DNA of 64,000 bases, taken from Larus michahellis (lineage: Eukaryota; Chordata; Aves; Charadriiformes; Laridae). Positions within the stretch are counted from its first letter, which is position 1, and the number at the start of each line of letters is the position of its first letter. The notes below the pieces were generated by a model. That model ran no database searches. It worked only from the letters and a program-made list of their open reading frames with translations, and was not told where the DNA came from. The position numbers and the translations under genes were made by a program. Shown here in pieces: positions 45,301 through 59,400 of this stretch. The DNA lies in NCBI RefSeq assembly GCF_964199755.1, contig NC_133901.1:5062016-5126015 (forward strand). The letters are read 5' to 3'.

Positions 45301-48300
45301 GAGCGTGGTTAGTTTTCTAGACTTTTTCTTAAATTCTACTTAAAAACCATCTCAGAGAATCATTTGATTTGCAGTTTTCCTTCCGTTGCTGGAAATCAGA
45401 GCTGTTCCACGTAGCATCGGTGAAAGCCCAAGTAGAAAAGAACTCAGCCTTTCACCCCATACAAATGTAGAACGGTTACATCCGTGTTTAATCATATTGG
45501 TACAAATAATGCTAGAGCTTTTTGTGACTAAAAGCACCGTCCCCTTCTGATAGTTTATGTGGAGCTAATGATACAATATTTAATAACAGTGTACTTATAA
45601 TTATTTTAGTTTAAAAACAGGCTTATAAATCTTTAATTGGTTGTCGTATTCCTGCGTATAACCACAAGTCAAACTGGAATATGACCAGGAGTTGTCAGCC
45701 AGGTTTATATTGGATTGACGTGTAAGGAGGCAGAGACCGATCTCATTACCAGCATTGAGCTAAAACACCTTAAAGGAAGCGGTGAGATGTGCTTTAATGT
45801 TGACAGTGACTGAATTCCATGAAATCCATACAGGTGCCTGTACTTTTATGATGGTGGATTTTATGGTTCATGTATTTGACTTCTGGGATTATTTCTTTAA
45901 TACAAGAATTTCTTCAGTGCAAGTGAAACACATTGAAACACAAATCACTCCAGGTCTTATAAATGTTCTTTTGCTCATGTAATATTGAGAAATTTGATTA
46001 GTTTTCACTATGAAAAAGTGGTACTTGCGAGCCTGCGGTTGCAGTACCTGTTGCACGCACGTGCATTTGAGTACCGTATTCCGTCAAGCTGGTTGTGTGC
46101 TCTGCATGTGATTAATTAGAACATTTGCTCACAGGTTCCAGTGCGATGGTGAGCTCTGGAATTAGTAATGCCGTATTTGTTTAATATCATAAAACGGGGA
46201 TACATGTAGGCTCTGATGCTGAACTTTGTGCTTGAACACATCTGCTAGTTTAGGCTGAAGTGTGCCTACTAAATTGTTTAATTTCCTGATGATTTTTTTT
46301 TTTATTATTTCAGCATTGTTTTTGCTGGCAAACCTCTGAGACAGGCTATTAGGAGAGTTGCCAAACACAAAGCAATGCATTACCAGTCGAGTGACGCCCA
46401 CTTGCGCTACCTAAATCTAAATGACGAGCCCAGAAGGGGAGACGAACGTTGCCGGCAGCCTTGGGGTCCCATTTGTCGCTTTGCGGTTTGCCCGCGCAGC
46501 TGTTCCTGAAGTGGCCCAGGGAGATGGGAGGAAGCAGCAGTGGGAGAACAGCTACTCGTGTCGTCTCTGCCTTGTTGATTTGTTTCATTTTGCTCTTTCA
46601 GAGCCAGCAAAAGGAAGGAGCAGCGCAGGTAACCGGCTGCAAGGCTAGGGATTATTTCCTGGCTCATGTGTGCTGAGCTTTGTATGCTTCAGTGGAAATA
46701 AAACACCTGAAGTCCTGCCCCTGACCCTGGGGCATTGGATAATGCCGGAGTGCTGCCTCGGAACTTCCTATTTCAGAAAAATCAAGCAGTTTTGAAGCAA
46801 CGATTAAAGGTGGCTGGGTTCTTCTTTTTCTGGAAATCCAAAAGGTTGCTAGTGCTTTCTTGACGTAGTTACGGTATTGGTAGTTAATACTGTGTTGAAC
46901 AAGCAACGTTGTTTTTCAAAGCTGCAGATAGAAAAACCTCTGGCCTGTTTTCTTCGCTGCACTCGGTGAAGCGAAAGGCATGACTATTTCAAAATACATC
47001 CCCACCTGTTTTTTCAGAGTTGGGCTTTTATGTGGCAACACATCCTTTACCCTAGACTGACACAACAGAGCTGTTCTGATTGAACGGAACACGCACAAAC
47101 ACAATCAGAGCTAATAGGATCCTGCTGCCTTGATATCCTGCCTTTTAAAGCAGCCTGGCAGCTACGTGGTAGCCTGGCAGATACAGATTGTCATTAGTCA
47201 AAAGATAGGAAAACAAGGCCTGGGATTTCAAGCAAAGCAACTTATTACGCGGCTGGGTTTGGAAGAAAACTGCCAGACTGCTCGCGTGAGTTGTATTACC
47301 CACGCAGCTTCACGGCGGTGAGGAGGGAGTCTTGGAATTCCTTTCCCCCGTGCTTGAAAACGTGGTAAACTTTGGAAAAAAATAAAATTCCAAGTTTCTG
47401 ACGACAATAATAAGCGCAGCTCTAGAGTGCTTAGTAAGTATCGGAAATTCTTCCTTCCTCATTGGATAGCAGAGGTGGTTTAAATTTAAATGGGGTGTTT
47501 ACAGTACGGCTGTTGATTCCTAAAGTTTCGTGGAGCAAAATAGCCGGAGTACACAGATGAGAAGCCGATCTCAGACAAAGCTTCAGAAAAATGGTGGTTC
47601 TTTTGTAATTTCATGTATTTCACAGCTGAAGAGGCCAGGTGTAAGGCAGGGGGCAGGCAGGAAATAGAGCCTGTTATTGTTCACATAAGGGAATTAATAC
47701 ACATTATCCAGATTTTAATCGAAGCGAGCTTTTTGAAAAGGCACAGGTCAGCATTTCTCTGATCTTCGGCGGGGTCTAACTCACTGAGACGGCAGCTCTG
47801 CTGCGCCGGGAGCTGCCAGGTACCTTCAAGTGTTGTTTTTTTTCCAGTTAGATTCTGCTGTAAAATAACCGGTTTTGTTCCTCTTTGTTTTGAAAGTTAA
47901 AAGATCCCGAACAGCTTGAAAATGGACAGGATCGACTGTCGGAATTTTCCATATTTAGTGCTGGCCAGGAGCCCAGAAAAGCCCAGCTCGAGGGAGGGAC
48001 GGGCAATCCTCGGAGCTGTAGAGATGCGCTCCTGCGTCAGCCGGACCGTGAAGATGCTGGGAAAAATAACACGCCCACAGCACGAAAACCTCGCAGGTGA
48101 CCGGGGCTGCTGCCAAATCCCGTCCTCGCGGCTCCTCGGTAACGAGCTCAGGTCTCTGACGATGCTTTAGGATTTCCAGAAGGGATAAGCACAAAATCCA
48201 GCAGGAGCGAATGCTTCACCTCCACCTCACTGAGACCGGCCCCCCCGCCCCGGGTTCATGAAGGCAGAAGTTTAATTTGGAAAGAGGAATAATCTTTGTG

Positions 48301-49730
48301 AAGCACCAGTTGCACTGGTAGTACAGCAGATGGGCTAGTGCCTCTGAGCCTGGGGCTCAGGAGGGCAACAGCACCGTATTTCTTACAAGGCTTTAATATA
48401 GCCAAAAATTTTATATATATATTTATTTTTTTTTAATTATTATTATTATTTTCTCCCCCCTTTCATTTTTCAATAAATGTTTCTCCCCTGCATTTCTGAA
48501 AAAATGTTTTTGCTGCTCTGTTCCACATAAAATCAGTTTATGAGAGACCTCCCACACGTGGAAAATTTTAAGGTCTGGCAAATAAAAGAAAAACCAAACA
48601 GATTTATAAGCGCAAGAGCTACACGGCTGTTGCCAGAGCAGCAGTAGCAGCACCACATAGGCTATTTATGTGTGAGCGTATAGAGATATTATATTTCTGC
48701 ACCATCAGTCATTTATTGTCTCTACAGCAGCAAAACTCTCATTGACTTCCACTAAAAAAAAACAAAACAAAACAAACAAAAAACCAACAAACCCCACAGG
48801 ATTTCACCAATCCTAACCACCACTAGTAAAAGTTACGTATCCCTATGCTTTCTGTCCGCTTGCCCTTCTGGCCCATAGCCCCATCAGAAAACAGCTTTGT
48901 CATATACCCAAAAGCAGTAAGAACAGAAATAAAGAGGTAAATAATAGCAGGAAATATCTGAAAAATGTGTCGGGGTGCTAACGTAGACAATAGACCCAGC
49001 ATGTGGCAGGTATTAAAGGAGGCACAGACTCAACATATTCACATAACATCAGCACAAAGTAATTAGAAACAGAGAAGCCCGTGGAAAAATAAATAATAAT
49101 AGCTTCCATGTACCCAACAGCAGGAAATGAGCTTCAGCGGTGGGAGTGATCTGATTACACCAAATACAGACAAAAACAAGGAACAATTTTTCTCTCTATT
49201 TAAAGACAAAAAAATAAACGAAGGCTTTGTATCGGGCAGATCAGAAGGGATCAAATGCCTCCTCACCCTGCTCGTGTCGTGGTGCCCCACTGGGTTTCCC
49301 CCTTGCCCCATCCTGGCGCCCCGGATCCCCGGCCAGCCCCATTCCCCTGCCCGTCAGCCCTCACAGCAGCACACAAATACCGGTTTGAAAAGTGCTGGGA
49401 CCGCACGGCAGTGACTGTTTTTCCTTGGCAATACCCAGGCAGGTGCCCTGCGTCCCGTGGCGGCAGGAAGGCAGGCAGGAAGGCAGGCATCCATTGTCTC
49501 TGAAGGCCTTTTCCACCTTCCCACTGTCGTTATTAATTCTCACAGCTCGTGTGAGAGTAAATTCCCATCTAGGGCAATAAAATGTGGTTCATTTTATATG
49601 GATATGTTTGATATTGAAAGTAGAGTCTTGTCCCATGGAGTTTAATAGCTATGTCAGGTGAAGTGTCCTGTCATGAGCCCAATCCCACTCTGCAGGGATT
49701 TGTGTAAGCACCACCCTATTTCGGCGTCAG
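45300..49730. other. Intergenic region downstream of RPL22L1
   Basis: No coding gene is recognised. The sequence is mostly AT-rich and unique. Simple repeats: T-rich at 46291-46305, AT-rich at 48412-48460, and an A/CAAAA-rich run at 48753-48790. The open frames here are short, overlap on both strands and resemble nothing I know. Confidence 0.6.
48753..48790. repeat. A-rich (CAAAA)n simple repeat
   Basis: An A run followed by caaaa and caaa units, ending near aaaaaaccaacaaacc. Confidence 0.85.
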
Positions 49731-50400
49731 AATCATAGAACGTGTTGGGTTGGAAGGGACCTCTAAAGGCCATCCAGTCCAACCCCCTGCAATAAGCAGG
49801 GACATCTTCAACTAGATCGGGTTGCTCAGAGCCTCATCCAGCGTAATCTTGAATGTTTCCAGGGATGGGGCACCGGCCGCCTCTCTGGGCAACCTGGGCC
49901 AGTGTCTCGCCACCCTCCGTGTAAAAAATGTCTTCCTTATATCTAGTCCAAGTCTTCCCTCTTTTAGTTTAAAGCCATTGCCCCTTGTCCTGTTGCAACA
50001 GGCCCTGATAAAAAGTTTGTCCCCATCTTTCCTGTAGGCCCCCTTTAGGGACTGGAAGGCCACTGCAATGTCTCCCCGGAGCCTTCTCTTCTCCAGGCTG
50101 AACACCCCCAACTCTCTCAGCCTGTCCTCACAGCAGAGGGGCTCCAGCCCTCCCAGCATCTTCGTGGCCTCCTCTGGACCCGCTCCAACAGGTCCATGTT
50201 CTTATGATGTTGGGGTCCCCAGCGCTGGAGGCAGCACTGCAGGGGGGTCTCCCCAGAGCGGAGCAGAGGGGCAGAATCCCCCCCCTCGCCCTGCTGGCCA
50301 TGCTGCTGGGGATGCAGCCCGGGATGTGGTGGGCTTTCTGGGCTGCGAGCCCACATCGCTGGCTCAAACCCACCAGGCACGTCCTGCTGCTAGCCTCCGG
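49731..50400 (-). mobile_element. CR1 LINE 3' fragment, longest and youngest-looking copy
   Basis: Opens with aatcatagaacgtgttgggttggaagggacc. On the minus strand a 115-codon uninterrupted frame (50159 down to 49812) encodes the CR1 ORF2 C-terminus ([28 protein letters not shown] at its start, SLETFKITLDEALSNPI at its end). Further 5' element sequence continues to about 50400 ([15 protein letters not shown] in another frame, so at least one shift). It is 5'-truncated. It lies about 16.2 kb from the close relative at 33501, in the same orientation. Confidence 0.94.
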
Positions 50401-53400
50401 ATCGCTGCCCAGCTGTCCCGCAGACAGAGGAATAGTTGAATTCCCGTGGCACATACATAGATTTTTTTTGGCAGGATGCTGACATGAAACTGCTTTTCGG
50501 CTTGCCTTGGCGCGCTGCGGCTGCTATTTGAGCCCTAACTCATGCTAAGGCTGCTGCTCGGGAGAAATGCTGTTGCAGAGAACAGACCGTAGGTGGGAGG
50601 AGTGGCCCGGGGATAACTGGCCCAAGCGGCTAAAACATGCCCCAAGTCCCTTCAAGCAGGATCCTAGGAAGCCCTCACGGAGGGGGCTGAGTGGTGGTGG
50701 GGGGTTTCCATGACCCCTCTGGGCCTGAAAACTGCCCTCAGCAGCTTTTCGCACCTGAATCCCTTTGCTCTGGGGAGGAATAAATCCACAAATTACCTAA
50801 GAGCCACCAGCTGGGAAAGATTTTTTTTCCATCGCTGTCCACCCATGCTGGATTTCAGTGAGCAATTAAGAGAGAAATGCTTTAATATTCTATTAACAGA
50901 TCTTTTTTTATAAAGATGTTTAACTTGGCAAGGCAGTTCAAACACCCCATCCCCACAAACCGCAAATAGTAACCATGATTTGAGTCTCAGTTTTGTTGCA
51001 ATGTTCTTGCCATCCAGTTTACATTTTTGTAGGCATTTTAAATGGGAAGGTGGGACATCGGGCATTTTTTCCAGCAGCCCGTTGCCCACACAGCAGCACC
51101 GATGCTCCCCGCACGCCGATGGGATGCTCTGAGCCTGGTCTCGGGGTGGGGTGGGGGGGCAAAGCCAACAAAGGCATCAGCATCTTCTTAATCACTGGCG
51201 CATGGAGCAGGAAGAAGGAAGACAGCGCTTAATAAATACAGCAAGGCACACAAACAGCGGAATTGAAAGTAAATAACTAAAATGCTTTAGATTAATGCAG
51301 GAGGGAAGATGCTTCTGAGTGCAGCACTGCTGCCATAGGAGCCCCCAGCTGCCCCCAGCTCCTCGGCCAGGACAGATAAGGGATGAGGGGATGCTCAGCT
51401 ATCCCGGTTCCCAACTCGGTAACATTTTCCAGCAAAACTGGAAAGCTGTCAGTCCTCCTCTTTCCAGCTCATTTAGCAAATATTTACACTGGTGGAAGAT
51501 AACGGCCCTGCGATAGGGGTAGTTTTTGCTGACACAGCGGGCTTCCCCCCAGCAGCCACTTCAGGGCTCTTTCTCCTGCCGCAGCCTGGGATACTGAGAT
51601 CCCCGGGATGGGGAGGGGGTGAAAGACCCTCCCCATGGCACCCGGCATCGATGGGGCATGGCATGGGGCTGGTAGGAGCTGTGGGTGGTCAGCAAGGGGC
51701 AGATACCCTGGGGGGTGATCAATGCAAAGCCCAGAACGGGGGGGGTCCTGCCGTCTCTCATGGCTGTGCAGCACCCACCACACGCTCCAGGGACCCATGT
51801 TTTCCCCCCCGTGCAGGTTTTGGGACAGATGGATATACACTGGAAGCAGGGATCAAGCCTTCTTTTCTCCGGATAGCCTCAGGAACCCCGGACTGGCGAT
51901 GCTCTGTAGAGCATCCCAGGGAGCATCAAACCCTCTGGAGGTGACGGGTGTGCCGTGATATACGGCTGTTTCCGTGAGAAACTATAATGGAGCTGAAAAA
52001 TACTAATGAAAACCAAACACCGGAGCCCCCTCATTACGCCAGATTTGCTATTGAATTTAAATTGCCCCAGTGTCTCCTGCCAGACCCCGCTGACAGGTTA
52101 CAGCTCTGTGCCAAGAGGTCTTCGCTAGCAGCGCTGCAGCAGCGAAGCGGACGAGAAACATAGGTGGGCACCAAAATTTGCGGTATTGGCTTAAAAATCA
52201 TGAGGTTGAATAATGAATAATTTTTTTGGTCTTCTGCAGTTTAAGGAGCAATATTTCCCAACTCATCTTGGCAGGCGAGCTGGAAATTAATTTGCTTTTA
52301 AAATGAAAGTCTCAGGAAACCGTGTGATGCCAAGGGCTGAAGTTTTAAGCTAAATGCATGGGAAAAGCTGTAGTGGGGCTGACCAAAGGTCCTGGACGCC
52401 GATGCTTTCCCTTCAGCAGGGCTCAGGAACAGGAGGCAACATCAGCCATACCCACCAGATTGCAGCAGCTCGTGGTCAGGGACTTTCCAGAGCCGGTATC
52501 TGGTGTGTTCAATAACCCCTGCTGGATTCCTTTCCCACCATAAAGTTGTTCTTTTTTTTTTTTTCTCCAAACACCAGTTATGGCCAGGCTTGCAGTTACA
52601 CAAAAGCAGTACATCTGTGAACCCAGCGGAAGATGGAGCCCAATAAAGCAGGCGCGTTCTGAAGCCGAGCTCCGCACTGCTCTCCTGGGGCAGGAGGGAT
52701 GACCAGGGAGGAGCGTTATCTGCCCGAGCGCTGCCGGCTCCCGCTGCGTCCCTCTGCTCCTCCTCCATAGGCAAAAGCACATCCATCCATTACGAGGGCA
52801 TTAAAAAGAGTGCCCCAATTCAGGCCCAAAACGGGGCTGTTTGCCCAGTTCCCACACACCCCCCCCCCCGGCCTCTGCTGCAGCCCACTTGGCTCTTTGG
52901 AGGAAAAAAAACCTTAATTAATATTTGCACGGGACCAACCCGAGCTCAAGTGCAGAGCCCACAGCTGGGCACAGCCCACATCACCATGGCACAGCTATAT
53001 CAAAACCATATATATTTTATAGATAATTATTAAATACAATAGCTATTATTTATAGTAGTAACGTATACGATATAAAAAAATATAGATAATGTATAAATAA
53101 AATATATAGATAATATATAAATAAAATATATATAGATGTAGATTATATGTAAATACTATATATATAGTGTATATGTAAATACTATATACACAGTGTATAT
53201 ACATGTATAATCCCCAGGGAAATTGCCTCTCAGAGGACAGGGGTGACGGCATCAGGGTGCAGACAGCGCAACACCGCGTTCGAGCTTGCAATGAGCGCCG
53301 GGACACTGCACGGCTCCAAACACCGTCAGGGGATCTCCGTAATTACACACCGCAGCCAGAGAAGTACAATTGCGTATTTGGTGGCAATCCTGAGCACCAC

Positions 53401-56400
53401 ACCTTGGCTCCGGGACGAGCCGTATGCACTTGGAGGTTAGCAGGCAGAGGAAATCTGCGTTTTCTCACTGACTTCTGACCTTCAAACCCACCCTGGAAAG
53501 CCCAGGAGGGCTCTTTTCCTCTCCCCCAAGCACAATAAAGCAGCACAAAGCGACCGATGTTTTTGCAGGTGCAGAGTTATCTGTTGGGAGAGCGAAACTG
53601 CAGAGTTTGCGATACAAAGCTGCAACTTCTCCGCTCACCTTTAGCAGGAGCCTGTTTCTAACATCAGCCCGGTGATCAAAAAAAAAAAAAAATCAGTAAA
53701 GCCCATGAAACCAGAAACGGGCCAAAAAAACCACCCAGTTTTTTCTCCAGCACATTTTGGGAGGGGCTTCTCTGAAGCTCCTTAACAAAGCGATGCCATT
53801 AGCAGGGCTGCCCTGGGAGTGGAGACGTTACTGCTGCTGCTTGCCTAATTCCTTTGGGTCTCTTGTGTTGTACGTGGCAAAGTAGAAAGGGTCATGATTA
53901 TAAGAATATTTATGTGTGTTATACTGAGTTTTGCTGAGCCCCAGGAGCAGCTGGGACGCCTAATTCCCTTTAAAACAAACGGCATTCGTGTGCCAGCCCC
54001 CCCCCCCCCCCAGGATATTTTTGCAAATGGAACTTATGGATACAAGCTCAAAAACTGAGTCCTCCAGGGCAGGTACAGCCGGAACCATCATCCTGCCCTG
54101 GGGAAAGAGGGAAGATATGAGAGTTTTTGCAGTTCAAGTGCTGATCTCAGACTAGGATGGGCCTGACGGAGGGACGAGTGAATATGGGGTGCGTTTAAGG
54201 TCCCCCCCAGTTTGCCCATTGGCCTGGCCTGCGAACCGAGCAAGCTAATGGCAAACCGGTCGCAAACAACCCGTGGAGCGAGAGTTCGTTGCTGAAACGC
54301 TTGAGCGAATAACATCAAAGCAACGCACTTGGAGAGTTACAGCGGGCAATCCAGACGAGGCAACAAGGACTGTTAATTCATTATTTACCCCAATATTTGG
54401 TTCAGCTCCGTGGTTTATCTTTCTATTTGAAATTCGCTGCAGGAGCGTTTATCTGAACCTGGGAGCAGAGGTTGAGCGATGCTGCACTCGTTTTTCATAA
54501 ACCTTTTCCTGGGGTGTATCTGATCCATCGCTCATGTCAGGGTGCGATAACAGGAGAGCTCGCTTCCACAGTGTAAAACACAGCGGCGAACGCCATCTCT
54601 GCTGCACAGGGGAAAGATCAAGGGGGAAGATCACATTTTGTTCTGAATAGCCGCAGCCGTGTCCTGCCCAGGGCACCCCACTGCAGGCAGGAGATGACCC
54701 AAATCACCCAGCTCCAGCCTGGATGGGCAAGCAGCCTCCGTGGTCCGATGGTCCGGCTTGTCCCCACCAGCGGCTGAGATCCAGGACTCTTTGTCCTCGC
54801 TCGTGTTGCTACTCCACCGCAGCAAAATGTCATCTCGGTTCACACTGGGACACTGATGGGGATGAGACACTGACCACGACACCTGGGTCCAGCGGAGCGC
54901 AATTGCTCTCACCTTCTGCCATCAAATCTACAAAAGCACAAGGTGGGCTTGAAATGTGCGGGAACGATCCAAAATCAGCCCAGCAAAACGAAACCACAAA
55001 GAGCAGAGGTTCGGCCAGCAATAAAAATAAAATTCATAACAACAACGCGTGCACCAGGGAGCTCCCTGCACTGGTCAGGTGTAATTACAATTAAATTGGT
55101 TATTCTCAGGTCACTGGTGGATTGGGCCACTGCTGTCATCAGTACTAAAAAAAACAGGGCTTGATCAACGTACATGAAAATTTCTCTCCTTTTTCAGTTC
55201 CTAAGTGTCGGTGGCAAAGCGCACGGCTCTGACAATGTCTTGCCGATGAGCACAGAAAGATGCTCGTGTTTCCCACGGCGTGTTCACCTGCAGCTGCAGA
55301 TATCGACGCTAAAATGCTTCAAGACCCTACTATTAATGAGATCCCACTTGGAATCACTGCAGACGCAAAAATAACAACTGAATGAAAACAATAGGCAAGC
55401 GAGAAGCAGAGCGAGGATGCAAATTGACATCCGCATCACGGGATGTTGGTCTATTAACTGTGACAACCCAGACTGACACAGACGGAAGCACAATTACTTT
55501 ATGCCAAGCCTTTACAAACCAGAATCACATGGAAGAGGTGAGATATGGTGGCGCTACATCCCGAGTGATGTAGTCTAGATCTGAGCAAAATGCTTACCGA
55601 GAACAAGCTGACGGGATGCTCCAACTCATCTGCAGAAGGTGCTGCCCCAAAGTACCACATTTGTGGGAAGAAGCATGTTAGCACAGCCCAGGAGCAAACG
55701 ATGGATCTCCAGAACCAAGAGCTGGAAGGAATTGTTGACAGACTATTGGTTGATTAAGCAAAATCAAAACATTCCTTGGAAACTCCTCAATTTTGGTTAA
55801 GTGTTTACATAAGTCGGGGAAGTTTCCTCCCATATCTGTTTCCCTGGACAGTTTATCTCACTGATTGGAAATTAATATTTTTCCTAAGGTTTTAAGCACC
55901 CAGCAGACACGGGAGTCTTCCCAAGGTGGCTCCTCAAGATGAAGAGGAGGCATGGGAAGAACTGTGATCCGTAGAGGCTGGTCCCAGGCCAGCTGCATCC
56001 CGACAGTGCACTAGCCTCAAACACCCAGAATAAGGCACGGGAGTTTTGTTGTCATGTTTGGCAGACTAATTAAATACCTTGAAAAAGCCTCACAGCTGCA
56101 ATCAGGACACACCAGCTCTGTTTGCCACCTCACCAGCAGAGACCCCTTGCCCATGTGCCACTCTGTGCCAGCTCCAGGAGGAGCCGCGTCCAGGAAACAC
56201 CATCATGTCCAGCTCCATGCCTGGAGCTTCCAACTGCCTGGAGTCATGGAAGGTGCACCAAGAAACCCCCCCTTGACTTTGTGCTGGGAAGCAGTTAAAC
56301 AACAGCTTTTGTTTATAGTAGGGATATTTAAAACGTCGTGACGAACTTATGCCGGCTAACCCTTTCCCTGAATGAACTTCCCAAGCCTGGTGGGGTCCCA

Positions 56401-59400
56401 TCACAGGAAGGTAAAGAGTGGCATGGAGAGGTCTATGTGATACCCACTTATCCCCCTGGATATAGCAGGACCCCATGGACAGTCACACACAGGTTTCATT
56501 GCTAGACCCAGGCTGTATTAAATCCGTTTCTCTAACCTATGTGCTCAACCACTGAAAGAGATGGTTGTGCCTCTCTCCTTTGATCCTGAATCCGAGGGAC
56601 CAGGACGAATGGAAGATGGTTGATCGCCCAGCAGATGAGAATTCCTAGTGACTGTTGTACCTCTGTGACTCCCTTCAAGGTCTCCGCTAGCACAATTTAG
56701 GTGGATGCATTAACGTGTACAAATAAAAATGCACCGTGAATTAAGAAGCATTGCCCTGATGAGGGAATATTTGCTGTAATTTGTTTTGCAGGCACTTAGC
56801 AAAAGCACAACTGGGAGAAACAGGGAGAGCGCCCAGCAAAGTAATATGAAAATGGAGCCTCTGGCAGCCTCTGAGATGCACAATTTTAATACAATTAGAG
56901 CACAGAGTGGATGATGGACCCTGGTCCTGAAGTAGTCAAACTCTAGCTGGGGGTTTTTTATGCTGTGAAAGGAGTACCCACATGTCTGCACTTCTTAGTG
57001 TCTTACCTCTTAGCATGTCTTAGCTCTTCTTCCAGCCAGGAAGCCCAACGCCAATCCATGGGGCAGAGGTGAACACCTTCTTTGCCAGCAGCAAACCGTG
57101 CCCGGTGCCAGAAGGGAACTCTCCTGTGGTTCCCTGTGTGCAGCCTGGCCCCAGCCCCGGCGGTGGGAATACTTGCGTTAGAATACTCACGTTGGAACAC
57201 TCATGTTGGTCTGGAGGAGGCAGCTCTCAATGCCCAGCTCTGGCACACGTGTCTGAGCCCACTGAGTTCAGGAAAACCCCTCTGCCTGGGCGCGAGGCCT
57301 TGCCCGCAGGTGGAATTATTCCTTAATAGCCATTCTGATCAAAAACCTTTCTCAAAAAAGGACTCATAGGACAAAATAGCTCAATCTGTGTGGCATCTAC
57401 TTGGACATATTGCTCTGGGACAGGCTGTGCAGCCAGGAGCTGACCTGCCATGCCCGACTTCTGCGCCGGTGCCAGCTCCAGCTCATCTCCTTCTGCCTGC
57501 AGTGTCCACATCCAAGGCTCAGCCAGCCTAATCCATGGCAGCCACGTGCGCCACCGGCAAGGGCAGCTTTGCACCACAATATCCCCAGCGAAAGGATAAT
57601 CCTAGAGCAGGAGCACCCTCCTTGGCTGACCACGAGCCAGGAGCCCACCAGAGACGCCTCCAGCACATCAACAACCACCCAACACCTATGGTGGAGCACC
57701 TGAACTGCAGTGAGCACTCAAATGCTTTGGACTCAAATGAGCTATAAAAACCCACAAGACAAACAAAACTTGCAGCAGCCTGGACACACCACACTGTGCC
57801 GGAGGAAGGAGGGCATCTAGAGCACAGCCTCCACCACCTCCATCCCCCTCTCAGTTGTGTCAGTGGTTAAAGCCACAGGTCTGAGCACAATCTGTTCCAC
57901 AAGCGACTGGAAAATACATTACAGCTGTGCTGAAAATGGATTTTTCTTTTCTTCTTCACCTACTGTGAAATATGAATTGGGAATTCATTAGCTATGAGCT
58001 GCTGCAAAATAACGTTGCTCTTAAAATATTCAATAGTCTCCTGGCTCCAAAGGACCTTGGTTAACTAGAGATACAGCAGAGGCGTTTTTCATTTTTTAAA
58101 ACGTCCTGGAAAGGATCATTAGAAATTACTTACCATTTCGTTCAGAGGCTTTTTTGTTTCCATTCGCAGACCCTAAGTGGAGATGTGGAGAGAGAATCTG
58201 CAGCGGCGTTGAGTCACGAAGGAGACGGTGCCACAGGCTCTGCTGCTCGCAGAGGCAGGAGTGGGGAGGCAGAAGGAAAAGCATTGGGGAAAGCGACTTG
58301 TGGCTGTGGTTTACCAACATCCCAGCACCCTCCTTCGGGATGCTCAACAGCTTTAGATGCAATGAGCAGCATCGGTCTTTGGGACATGCTCAAGTTCCTG
58401 CAGGTCCACCCAAGGGGCAGTAAGACACAAGACTGCATGAGGACAGGCACATGCAGCCTGGACGTTGTCAAAGATGTGGGGCCGCTGCCTCAGGTGGGGT
58501 GTGTGTGCCCCCATGTGGGCTGTGCTCCATCACTGCAACACCCGAGCAAGGTTTTGGAGGTACAGGGACCACAAAGATCCACCAACAACGGGCACGGGCA
58601 GTAGGGGTGGGATGGATGAATAGGATCCGTGACTTTAAAGCCTTCTTGCTACTAGAAGAGTTTGGTCTTCACGGCCTTGGCAATACTGGATACTCCTGCC
58701 AAGAAATCACTCATTATGGTTAAGTCTGCTTTTCAAGCAAATGATGAACAGGTCTGTTACTCCAAGGTCTACTCAGAGACGGTTGTAAGCCATTAAACGT
58801 AGGTGGCTATACATCTACCTGCTCCGCCCAAAGTTGGGGCACAGTCTGGCTCCATGGTCAGGTGCCAGCTATGTTTTGCTTCCAAACAACCCAAGACTCC
58901 CAGGAGAACAAGGTCTGTGGTTTTGACCCATGCCCCTCGCAGTCACCGTGTTAAAGAGCTGCTGGGGTTGTTATCCGGAGAGCCCAGCGAATCCGATGGG
59001 CATGCTTCCAACATCATCATACAGTTGTAATTAAACAGCTGTACGATGAAGTGGACCATGCAGGAGTAACTCAACACCACCAGAGCCAGAGCAGCCTTTG
59101 AAGTCAGCACTTATCACCTCCATCCACCGCACGCACAATTAAACCTTTTTTCTTCTTTCCCCCCACAAAACAGCGGATGCCAACACAAACAGAATATCCC
59201 CCCATGCCTCTCTGCTAATCATTGAACAAACCCGCTCCAAAGGCGGCCCCAAGCCCTTGTGTGGAGCGGGGACGGGGATGCGCTGGGGCACGCAGGGTCC
59301 TGCAGGTGGGAGGACTGCGCCTGGGAATGGCTGCGCTGTGCTCTGCAAAAAAAAGGACGCAGAGGTCCTCTGGTGTGCACCAAGCAGGGCAGGAGACTCC

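Noticed and set aside
49812-50159. 115-codon minus-strand frame as a host gene
   Set aside because: It is the C-terminus of CR1 ORF2 ([14 protein letters not shown] motifs) attached to a CR1 3' end, not a host protein.
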